Positions 32,906 to 43,896 of a DNA stretch of 64,000 bases are shown one piece after another; position 1 is the first letter of the stretch; every line of letters starts with the position of its first letter. Below the pieces are notes generated by a model. That model had not been told where the DNA came from. It saw only the letters and a program-made list of their open reading frames with translations, and searched no databases. Both the position numbers and the translations under genes were made by a program. This DNA is from Triangularia verruculosa (Eukaryota; Ascomycota; Sordariomycetes; Sordariales; Podosporaceae). The stretch covers positions 62,001-126,000 of the forward strand of contig MU863975.1 of NCBI GenBank assembly GCA_033296885.1. The letters are read 5' to 3'.

Positions 32906-35531
32906 GGTGACCGAGAAGAGACAAGGGAGGATCGTGACCTGGTGGACGGGACTCCTATGGAAGAGTGAGCCTGGCGGGTGAGTCTTCAGGTTCAAGATAC
33001 AGAAGGGCTTCCTCTCATTATATAGACCAGCTGACGTAGACTAGGGTATCTTTACTCATGCGGGATGTCAGCTAACACTCCCTTCCCATTGCTGGTTACC
33101 TGTTGTTCGAAGCCAACACTGAAACCAATCATGGTCATTGGGTTCATCTTCAGCCTCGCCGACCATGTGCCACCAAGGCTGACTGACCAATGTAGCTACA
33201 AGGAGATGGATATGGATCAATAATGCAACCTGACACGACGGACACAAGGACGATGCAGAGCCATAGTGAACAACATGCACGCACAACGGCCCCGGCATGC
33301 ACAACGGCCCCGGTCCAAATCCGATGCCAATTCTTACCAAAAAACATTGTCAAATGAAACTCCCTACCTATTTCTTTTGGGATTTGGTTGGTTCCTCACA
33401 ATGTGGGTTTGTCCACTGGAAGGATTGAGGGTGCCAGCCTAAGGTAGGTACAGTAAGTACCTTACCTACCATCAACTGTACCATCCCCGAGGAAGTACCT
33501 AGGTACCTACCCTTGGAGTGGATGTTCTGGTTCTGGGTGATGAAAATTTCCAGTGACACTCTGACCCAACACCCGACAAGGCCGGAGTGGTATCGCAGGG
33601 GTGGGAATGGGGACAAGACCCCCGACAACCCCACAAGTTTAGGTGGCGCAGCGCACCACCTTCCACAGACAAACCTGGTGCAAGTCGTTTAGGGGAAATA
33701 CCTAGGTCGATACTACCTACGCAAGGCTGGGAGTTGCAGGAGCCTCGAAGTCAGTATGATGCCGGGAAGGCAGAATTCCATGACACGAAATCTGCCTCGG
33801 TTGGGTGATAACTCCCGCCCTCGGCTAAAAACACAGCAAGGGACAGACCCGTTGGAAGAAAGTAGTAGCACTAGCAAGAGCTTCAACCAACAACACCTTT
33901 AGTCTAGAATTAAGTCTGGTGCCACTTAGAAGACTCTTCCACATTGCCAGCATTACCTAAGCGCACCGTCAAATGGCCGTAACACAATTAGATCTAGACC
34001 CGGATGCCGCTGCCGCCAACTAAAACCTGTTGACTTGGCAGGGCCACCAGTCTCCGTCCACTAACAACCAACAAGATGAAGGGGGGAAAATCCTAAGCAT
34101 GTATCTTAGCTGCATTATATGATCGATCCACTTATTAGGGACCAGTCATGCCAGACAGGAAGGTGGTTTCCGAAAGAGGATTAATTGGTGTTCCCATCAA
34201 TCTTTCGTGGTAGTTGACCAGCACAAGTTACCCATGCCAGGTATCAACGAACGTGGAGAGTCCAGATCACAGTCACATCATCTACTGATGCGTTCCACGC
34301 CTCAGGGCTGCGCCCTGAAACAAATTTTCAAGTTGTCATCCCCGCAGGTCTAGTCACGTTACTATGTACCGCTGAACCATGACATGCCGAGACTGTCAGT
34401 GGATTACGTCGGGTGCCTATCCGTGTTCCGTAGTTCAGTTCCGGATCAACAGAGCCAAATGTTTGACAGGCAGAAGTGGCCTGTGGAAAGTCGTGCATAG
34501 GTACAAGCGGACGGATACCTTACGTACCTTAGGTAGGTATGCAAGCAACACAACCTAGGTAGGTGAGGTGCCTACTAACTGTATAAGTGCAACTGTCTGA
34601 ATTCAACGACCTGTCTAGGTATCTCAGACAACTACAGACTTATAGCATTGCACATCACCAACCTCAGTTTCGCCATAAAGTAAGGTACCTACCTAGGTAG
34701 GCAGTGGCCGTTCCTTATCTGATCATTCAATCTTTCCTTCGTGAACCAGACGAGCGTCAACCCACTGGGAATGTGCCGTTCACGTCTGTTTGTGGTCTTT
34801 CAGTTTCTCTTTAGTAACCAGGTTACGCTAGGCAAGGCACTATATAGAACTTGTGTGCCGAGCCCGTCCAATGTTACATTGCGCCACCACTAACATCCAA
34901 CAGCCAAAGATCCCCAGCACGAATGGTCAACAGTCAATTTGAAAATGGGCTCAATGTTCAGGTTGCATTTTACTACCCTGTCTAGTACCTTGCAGCATAG
35001 CCGCGCCTTGGCACCGGTTCACCTCAATAGATCAATTTTTGTGAAGCTTCTTCACCATGGCACCCAGGGGTTATTCCTTGCATTCTTGTAATGTTCCCCG
35101 GTGAGGATGGCATCGCGGTGTTCAAGCTATGGTTGCTTGTGTCCCGAGGACACTATCTTGTAAGAATTCTCGCAGATGGATACCTCGTCCCTATCTAGGT
35201 ACCTAGGTTACATAGAACCTACCTTCAAGCTCGGCAACTTTGGAGTGCCCATGTAGTCGGACACAGTGTTGACTGACAGCTGCTGGCTTGGACCTGTCAA
35301 GTGCTTGAGAGGCTGAGCAGAATTATGTGTTTTGCTTTCCTTTTATAGGCATTGCTTCACCTCCTTCTTCCAGAGAGTCTTCTCTACCTTCACCTCTTTC
35401 TTCGAATCTTACCTTCTACTTGTTCTGTCTTGCATCGTCATCCATCTGCTGGATGGTGCAAGACACTCTCTTACTCTAAAACCTCTCTTCGTTGAGAGCC
35501 TCTGCCTCGAGCAGTTGTCTCGACGTCCATC
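32906..35531. promoter_or_regulatory. Divergent promoter region between LysM and chitinase genes
   Basis: About 2.6 kb without a credible gene. It has the window's densest set of CCTAGGTA/GGTAGGTA motifs (33438-33470, 33495-33511, 34516-34577, 34680-34702, 35191-35223), and an 18-bp-period duplication of GCACAACGGCCCCGG at 33281-33313. The last 200 bases before 35532 are CT-rich leader, where a 67-codon frame (35332-35535) is not a gene. Both flanking genes point outward, so shared control is plausible but unproven. Confidence 0.55.
33281..33313. repeat. Direct duplication of a 15-bp GC-rich word
   Basis: GCACAACGGCCCCGG occurs at 33281-33295 and 33299-33313, separated by CAT. No function is apparent. 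Confidence 0.8.
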
Positions 35532-38500
35532 ATGAAGACCTATCTCTACGCCCTCGCCGCCTCAGGGGCGGCGGGGGCAGCAAGAGCCGCTGGGGGCTTT
35601 GGGTTTGCAGATACTGCCTCTTCATCCTCAAATTCCTTCGTCGATATCACCAATGCAGACGATGACCTCGACAAATGGCTGTCAGCGGTACAGGCACAAC
35701 CTCTCGAGGCCCTCAAGCCATGCCCCATTTCATGCAGCAAGGCCGGTGAGGATCCCTGGTACTTGTTCCCAGAGGCGGACCAGTTGGCATCATGCAACGA
35801 GACCATGCTGCTCAACCTGGTTGTCCAGATGGCTGAGGTCAAGGACATACCAACCGTCATCAGGGCCTGCACAGCAGATTACGACACCTCCCGGTCCATG
35901 AGGGTTGCTTTCGTACCCGATTCAACCAAGGCATCGCTCTGTACCACCGCCAACAAGGTGTTAGAGGATGTCTCCATCTCGATGCACCAGCCTGGCAAAG
36001 ACGGCGAGTTCTCAGCAAACCATCTGCTGTCTGCTGGCCGTCAGGTTAAGAGCTATCTTGCGTCTCGGAAACCGTCATGTTCCAACAACGCCATATCCTT
36101 TGGTTACTCGCAAACTTCGGTCATCGGCCTCTTTGCCGGCGCTGAAGTGCACCAACACGGTGTCACATCAGATGTTCTCCAGAAATTCCTCGAGCATGTC
36201 GAGAACAAGTCTGTCTCTGGGACAACTGTTGTGCAACTCTGCGGGGCCAAGGATCGTGGGGCCGACTACAACATCGGCCTCGTGGCCAGCAGCGCCAAGA
36301 ATCTAGACTTTGTCCAAGAGATGGTCAAAACATGGGCCGACGGCGAATGTGTCCCCGAGGCAGGTGCGGGCGAAGACTGGCTGACTGTCACTCTGCGCGT
36401 CCCCGCTCCCGTGGAGCACATCGTGAAGAACGGCACCATCTCGAACAGCACCGCCAGCTCTCAAGCGTCCACTTCTGGCGATATTTCTCCCAGGTTCGCG
36501 CGGCTCAGCCCCCGAGCTGACTGCAGGATTACCACCGTACAGGCAGGCGAGGGCTGCTGGGCTGTTGCCGACAGATGTGGGATTTCACAGACCCAACTCC
36601 AAAACTTCAACCGCGCCAACCTGTGCAACTCACTCGTTCTGGGCGAGCGCGTCTGTTGCAGCACCGGCACCCTCCCAAGTACGTTGCCTCCCGGGAACTC
36701 GGATGGCACGTGCAAGACGCGCCAGGTTGTGTTGGGCGACGACTGTGGTTCTTTGGCCAACAAATGCGTAAGTCCACTTGCCCTACCTAACCCTACCGAG
36801 CATGCGCTCAAGACTGATGGAATCGATGTATAGGGAATCACCGGAGATGACTTCACCAAAGCCAATCCTCAGACCGGTCTTTGCGCCAAGCTGACCGAAG
36901 GTCAGCATGTCTGCTGCAGTCAAGGCAACCTCCCGGACCTGAGACCCAAGAAGGGAGCTGATGGCTACTGTGCCGTCTACCAGACCAAGAAGGACGACAA
37001 CTGCGCCAGAATTGCTGCAAGCCACATGCTCAGCGTGACCCAGCTTGAGAATTTCAACAAGAACACCTGGGGCTGGAATGGCTGCAACTTGCTTTATCCT
37101 GATTTCAACATGTGCGTCAGTGACGGAGCCGCGCCGATGCCTGCCATCGTTCCCGTTAGTAGTTACCAAACCCCTTCCTTTCTGTCCTTAGACTGACATG
37201 GCATGCCTTGTTAGAATGCAATGTGTGGACCAACCATGAACAGCACCGTTCGACCGCCCTTAGGGACCAACATCAGCACCATGAACCCGTGCCCTCTCAA
37301 CGTGTGCTGCAACATATGGGGGCAATGCGGTATGACCGATGACTTCTGCGTCGTTTCCAAGTCCGAAACGGGCGCCCCTGGGACCGCGGCTCCCGGCCAG
37401 CACGGGTGCATCAGCAACTGTGGAAGAGACATCATCAAGGGCTCCGCCCCGGCAAAGCACATGAGGCTCGGCTACTTTGAGGGTTGGAACTTCAACCGGA
37501 AGTGCTTGAATATGGATGTTACCCAGATCGACACGAGCGCCTACACCCACATTCATTTCGCCTTCCCCAATGTCACGCGAGGCGACTTTCGGATCGAGAT
37601 CACAGATCCCCTAGTGAAGAAGCAGTTTGAACGTTTCAAAAAGCTTCAGGGTGTCAAGAAGATCGTCTCTCTGGGAGGATGGGACTTCAGTGCTCTGCCT
37701 GAAACCTTTATGATTCTTCGAGAGGCTGCCCAACCAGCCAACCGCGCCACTTTCCAGCGCAACATCATCTCCTTCATTAATGAGCACAACCTCGATGGAA
37801 TTGATCTTGACTGGGAGTACCCAGGTGCCCCTGATATTCCCGATATTCCGTCTGATGACCCGATCAATGGACTCAATTACTACAGACTCTTGGCCAGTAT
37901 CAAGGCCGAAGTGGGCAGTTCCAAGACAGTGTCGTTTGCAGCCCCTGCGTCGTTCTGGTACCTCCGGGCTTTCCCCATCAAGCAAATGGCTGATAATCTG
38001 GATTACATTGTCTTCATGACATATGATCTTCACGGCCAATGGGATGCTGGTAACAAGTGGACTTCGCCTGGGTGCCCAACTGGCAACTGTCTACGGTCAC
38101 ATGTCAATGAGACCGAGACCAGAGACGCGCTGTCCATGATTACCAAGGCCGGTGCCTCTTCCAACAAAGTCCTGGTCGGTGTTTCCAGCTACGGTCGGTC
38201 GTTCAAGATGGCCGAGGTCGGGTGCGACGGCGAGTCCTGTCTGTTCACGGGCGACAATCGCAACTCCCAAGCCGCCAAGGGACGTTGTACAGACACCTCC
38301 GGATACATTTCAAACGCCGAAATCGACCAGATCATCGCTCAGGGAAGGGCCAACAAACGCTACACGAAGGAAGGTTCCAACATCATGGTGTATGATAACA
38401 GGGAATGGGTTGCATGGATGGATAACGAGATCAAGACGAAGAGAACCGAGTTCTATCACTCTTACAACTTTCTGGGCACAACCGACTGGGCAGTAGATCT

Positions 38501-41500
38501 ACAAGAATGGTACCCTGATGCCGGCTTAGACGAAGACGATGTCGAGGTGGTCTATCTGGGGCCTGAGGTTTACAGTGAGAGGACTGCCTACTGCACGCCA
38601 CCTTGCCGTTTTGTCCTGCCGCCCAGCTCACTTCCGTCTCCAACCACAATCTCGATTCCACCCTACACGACATCTATCGAGGTTGGCCGCAGCCAAGGTG
38701 GATCTTTTGTCACCACGACGACAACCATCACCGTTTTTCCGCCCAAGATTACAACGGATCAGATGCCCATGTCCAATGTCAACATTACTGCCGCCATCCC
38801 AACAGATGGAGGTGGTGGCGGTGGTGGTATTCCCCCCTTTTACGCCATCCCGAGCATTGATGTTCCGCCTATTCCTGTCGTTGTTACGCCCCCGGGGGGT
38901 GGTGCAGCGCCAACTTCGCGATGGATCACGCTTCCGCCCTGGCCCAAATTCACAAACGGACCGACACCTAACGAGCCAGATGCCGATGAGGATCTTCCCG
39001 AAGATCCTGGCGAGATTATCACGGATCCTTTCCCGGCCCCTAGGCCACCAAAAGTCTGGGACTGTCCACCCGGCGGCGTACTGGAGCTCGATGACTACCA
39101 TGCCGTCCTGACGCTTGACAATTGTCAGGGCCAAGTGACTCTGGGTGGGTGCGCGCCTACCCGAACCAAGGCAATGGATGCACCTCCGGATAGTACACTT
39201 CTCATCGGCTGTACCTTGTTCACTGGGACTCAGGCTCCTGACCCCAGGCCATTTCCTACAGGCTCCAGTAGTCTTCTCCCTATCACCACGCCGGTGCCGG
39301 ATCCGCCAAAAGAAGACGATCCTCAGGATTCCGATTCGGATGATGACGATCCCGAGGGCGTGTACCTCTCATGCAAAGCTTGGTTCTTCTTCATTTGCAT
39401 CGACTGGCCAGAACTCAAGGTTTTCGGCTGGATTTTCCCCCCTCTGCCGCCTGGGCCATACAGGGGTGGTCCGCCAAACATCGACTGGCCAAAGCTTCCC
39501 GGTATCACGGTCAAGGGACGTCTGCCAAAATGGCCAACCATCACTATACCTACAAGAGGCCCCATTCCAACACCCGAGAAGCCCAGCAACTGCAGAACTC
39601 AGACCGCGGAGCTCTGTAAAATGACAACTTCATACGCCGGCATTGTAGAAGGCGGCACGACTCGGACGACTTCCTCAACAACCAAAGAGACCTGTGCAAC
39701 TATCTATGGATGTGAGGTGGATGATGACGCTTCATCAACTGCGACCTTCGAGGGTTGCACTGTGACACCGGTGGCGAAGCGAGAGCTTGTCCCCCTGCCA
39801 ACACCAGTTCAAGGAGTTGCCGGTATTCTCGAGGAGAGGGCGCAGCCTCCTCGGATCCAAGCGAGAGCGAAAAAGAGCCCCTGCAAGAGAGGAGACGCCG
39901 TGATCATTCCTGGGGATCCTGAAAACGTCCAGGCTATCCGTGGTTGGCTTGCAAACCCCAACAACAACCCAGCTGGTACACCTTGGCCATACACCGAAAT
40001 TAAGTCAGACAGAGCAGGGTTCACTGCGTTTTTTCACATTGTCGACATCGACCGGGCAAGTCTTGACAGTCTCAGCAGAGAGAGAAACACGTATGGGGTA
40101 AGTTGGTCGTCTTTCGATCCATCTGCATTTATGGGAGTCACAGCTACTGACGTTGTCTTAGATCGATGACGTTTACTTCATGACTGAACGGGAAGCAGAG
40201 ATTGATGCCAAGAGCGCACTGGCGAAGACTCAGAACCCGCGACCTGCCTTCGACATTTGGCAAGGGAGGTCTCCTGGAACCAGTCGTCGTCGCCAGTCTA
40301 GCAATAAACGACACTTCGAAGACCCGAAGGTTGAAGAACCACGATCTGCCACCTTGCTCTCTGGTTCATTATTGGAATCTCATCAAACTCTGGACGAAAC
40401 AAGACCTGACACTCTTCGCAAAAGGGCAAACGAGGTTGTGGAGCATGAAACCGAGAAGTTCTGGGAACTATCTCAAATTTCTTCGCCACCAGCGTTCAAC
40501 GGGTACGCTTCATGGAAGCGCCTACCGAATCCTGCCAGGAGGAGGGATCCCAGCGATCCAGAGAGGAAAAAGATTCTGAACAAGTATTGGTATCCCAAAG
40601 GCGTAGATCCTCAGCAATATGTCTACGTCATTGAGGTCGACTTTGAAGGAAACCATCCTGTAAGTTGAATCTCTCGACGATTGTCGTATTACGACGCTGC
40701 TGCAGGTCCCCGGTCTAACCATCAACTACTTCACAGGAGTTCCAAGGCCGACAGTACAGGAAAATGGAGTACAGTCCCCGCTACGGCGGCATGGCGCATG
40801 AATATATCACCTCCGATATCACGGACATCAGACATGGCACTCGCACTTCCTCAAAACTGATCGGCAACCAGCTTGGTGCTGGGAGAGATGTCTCCTTGGT
40901 TTTGGTGGTGCACCCGAATGAGGGATTCTCGTACCGGGACGACAAAAACAGGAGACGATATATTGACTTCCCCGAAGCGCGCACACTCGAAACCTATGTC
41001 CGCATATTGGACGATATTCTGGATCCAGCCAACAACAAAGCTGGTCGAGCACTCATCAATCACTCGGGAGGTGCGCCGTCCGAAGGTGGTACTGAATCAC
41101 TTCTCAGAATGTTTCGTAAGTCATTTTTCGCTTTAATTTTGGGCCGTCGGCGACGGGATACTTACCTATGTGCCCGTTTTGTAGATAAAATTGTCCGGAA
41201 GCTTGCGCAGCATAACGTTCTCGTTGTTGCGTCTGTGCATAACGACTGGTTAACCCACGGTGATGAGGTTGATGTTTTTCCAGCAATTTGGGCAGATGTC
41301 GCCCGCCCGGATTATCTCAGCAACGTCCTTGCAGTAGGTGCAGTGCAGCAAAGTCAACGAGTGGCGTCAATGACACCATTCCAAAGGTAGGCCATCTCTT
41401 GTCTAGCCTAACCTTGTAGCCAATGCTGACAGCTGCAGATGGATGACCTTTGCTCCTGGTGAAGCGGGCTTTGCCGCCGGCCCACTGGGAACTGAGCCTC

Positions 41501-42879
41501 CCTTCACCGATAGAAGACATGGAAGTTCGCTTGGTTAGTAGAATCTTCCCCATAATGTACATTGATAGGTGGTCGTTTGCTTACCTGAGCCCGGTCTCCG
41601 AATAGCTACTCCCCTCGTCGCGGCAATTGCGGCCAATCTCCGCTCGTTGCCATCTCGGTGGAAGGACGATCTCAAGGACCCGAGACTGCTCAAAGCCCTG
41701 ATTAAGCGACTAGAGCGGCCCCTCCCTATGGGCGCTAACAATCCGCCCAGGCCCAATATGCCCGACGGGAAGGCCGAGGTGTTTGTGAAGACTGCGTGGA
41801 ATGGGCAGGTCTTTGGGCTTGGCCACTGTCTGCTTGACACCACCGAGGCCAAAGGACAGGGCGGCGTTGCTGAGCTCGACAGTATTTGCCCGAGGATTGA
41901 GGACATCAAGAACCCCGATGCTGACAGGATTCTTCTTCCCGCAAACGGCGGTGGTGACAACGGCGGTAGCGGCGGTGGTGGAAACGATGGAGGCAGCGGC
42001 GGACCCGGCGGCGTTCCTATCGAGCACAAGCCCGGACCTGCCGGACCCATTTGCAACAACCCCATTATTCTTGGAAAACGGTCCGGGCAGTGCGGGAAGC
42101 TATGCACCGGTTACTACTGCACGCCCACGCCGGTCGGGCCTCCGCCCGACTATCACGACCCGGAGGACCCAGTGCATAAGACCACCAGAGCTCCGATGCC
42201 AACCTTGACGGGAAGGCCAGACCTAGGAGACTGCCCCAAGACGACGTCGCGGCAGTGCGTGGGTAGCGGCGGTCGTGAGACTTGTGAGACAGTCACCATC
42301 TGTGCGCCGACGACAGCAGTACCTACTCCCACAGCAGCACCTACCCCCACTGCAGCGCCGCAGCCAGCAACATGCCGCATCCATATCGCCCAGCACCACT
42401 GGTTTGGCTACTCCAGCAACACAGACGCAATGTTCATGGAAGTCACTTCTTATATCAACGAAGTACGAAAGAATTACGCAGCGGCGAATACAGACTTTGG
42501 CAAGAAAATGACATGGTGGGCGTCGAGCTCCGGATTTCCGACCAATATCGACGTCGACATCCGCAAGCAAAAGGGAGTTTGGGTCATGAAGAGGGACAGG
42601 CCGGCACCAGGGGAGTCCCACGAGAACAAGAAGCTGTTCATGTCATTTGATCTTTTCTTTGAAGCCGGCAATCAGCGATGGTCGAGCGCGAACACGGACG
42701 AGAGCAGAATGCCCTTCTGCCGGGTGGGAGCATGGGATGAAAACTCATGGGATGGTTACTATCATCTTCAACCGGTAAGTACAACCTTTGGGAGATCGCT
42801 GGGCACCTTGAGAAGTGAAAAGCGGCTGACAAGATCTCGCATACAGAGCCGACGGATGGATTGCTATTGGAGGTGTTAG
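35532..42879 (+). CDS. Giant secreted chitinase: LysM-CBM18-GH18 fused to a subtilase-like domain
   Basis: Exons 35532-36767, 36834-37154, 37215-40097, 40162-40659, 40737-41115, 41185-41386, 41439-41533, 41606-42774 and 42847-42879 give about 2,271 residues. Order: signal peptide (1-20); an N-terminal region typical of subgroup C (killer-toxin-like) chitinases; LysM-like units near 331, 394 and 458; CBM18 at 523-564 (CCNIWGQCG); GH18 at about 600-950 with DGIDLDWEYP, catalytic Glu about 720; a Pro/Thr/Gly-rich linker; a propeptide-like segment at 1409-1500. Then a subtilase-like domain: VYVIEVDFEGNHPEF (Glu1638 at the Asp position), RHGTRTS (His1679), VVASVHND (Asn1792) and HGSSLATPLVAA (Ser1870). 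A Gly-rich linker and an unknown domain with HHWFGYSSNTDAMF end it. GH18 and the propeptide-like part share exon 3, so the fusion is direct. It would be secreted and bind and cut chitin. Protease activity is uncertain. The last exon is tentative. Confidence 0.85.
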
Positions 42880-42952
42880 TACCACGCCTGCATAATGAAG
42901 CAGTTTGTCTCAAAACACCAGAACACAGCCGACCTTTTCTTTTGAGCGATAG

Positions 42953-42990
42953 TTTTAGGACCCCCCGATTTATCTTTTAGGACCCCCCGA
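42953..42990. repeat. Direct repeat of a 16-bp word
   Basis: TTTTAGGACCCCCCGA stands at 42953-42968 and again at 42975-42990. It sits at the left border of the AT-rich tandem array, so it may mark the edge of an inserted element. Confidence 0.8.
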
Positions 42991-43041
42991 GCTATATACG
43001 TCCTAGATAAAATAACTAGCACTATAAAGTAGGTATATAAT

Positions 43042-43355
43042 ATTAAAAGATAGTTAAAAGGCTTTAAAAGATAATTTAAAGGGTTTAAAAGATAGTTAAA
43101 AGGCTTTAAAAAATAGTTAAAAAGCTTAAAAGATAGTTAAAAGGCTTTAAAAGATAGTTAAAAGGCCTTAAAAGATAGTCGAAAGGCTCTAAAAGATAAT
43201 TAAAAGACTTTAAAAAATAATTAAAAGGCTTAAAAATAATTAAAAGGCCTTAAAAGATAGTTAATAAGCCTTGAAAGATATTAAAAACACTTTAAAAGAT
43301 ATTCTTACCGTGTTAAAAGATAGTAATAAGCCCGAAGAAGATAGTTAATAGGTAT
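43042..43355. repeat. AT-rich minisatellite, about 21-bp unit, rich in GATA sites
   Basis: About 14 degenerate tandem units close to TTAAAAGATAGTTAAAAGGC run from 43042 to 43355. Units vary in length by one to three bases and decay towards the right end. At least ten contain AGATAG or AGATAA, which match the HGATAR site of fungal GATA factors. It is much more AT-rich than its flanks and is not coding. Confidence 0.85.
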
Positions 43356-43896
43356 TTTCTACTACCTGATTTTTAAGGTGTGATCCTGGCTTGCAGTACC
43401 AATTATTTTGTCCACGGCGTGGTAAGGTAGGTTTGCAGTACGTGTTTTGTTGAGCAGAGATATGCCCCTGAACCCCTGAATGCCCGTATTCACTGTGGAC
43501 AGGGTTGGGGTTGCATGTGATGTCTATCGTACACTGGTGTCATTTCTTTGCGGCCTACACGTATAGCAGAACACTGATAGGCCTGAGATTGGTATGACGT
43601 TGACGGAAACAAGGTGAAACAGATCGGCTTATCTGCCGACGTGGTTCAGAGCAAAGCTTGTCTGCAATCAGTTGCATAATTGGCTGGCAGGTTGTCATGG
43701 GATTGACCCCTCCATGCAGGTCCCTTGCTGCGCCTTCCTGAACGCTCAGCCTCTAATTAAGCGCAGGTGGCCTCCCCCACCTCTCTATTCGGCCATCAAA
43801 ACAATGGTTGCGCCCGAGCCTCGGGCCTCGAGATTTGAGAACTTGAATCGAGCAGAAAAATTATATCATCACTCACTCTCAATTACGAGCTCTAAA

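Larger units (their letters stand above)
42880..43896. other. Intergenic region with AT-rich minisatellite
   Basis: This is the 3' flank of the chitinase gene and the promoter of the trypsin-fold gene. It contains a 16-bp direct repeat, a long 21-bp-period tandem array (both listed separately) and no supported gene. Confidence 0.6.

Noticed and set aside
35332..35535. 67-codon frame directly before the chitinase start
   Set aside because: CT-rich 5' leader translated as Phe/Ser/Leu-rich text; it overlaps the true ATG.
41569..41605. Reading the chitinase-subtilase frame as VVVCLPEPGLRI before ATPLVAA
   Set aside because: These bases fit better as the end of an intron (GTTAGT...GAATAG); splicing restores the subtilase-type G-S-S-L-A-T-P.
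43042..43355. CRISPR-like array
   Set aside because: The repeats are contiguous without unique spacers and the DNA is fungal; it is a minisatellite.
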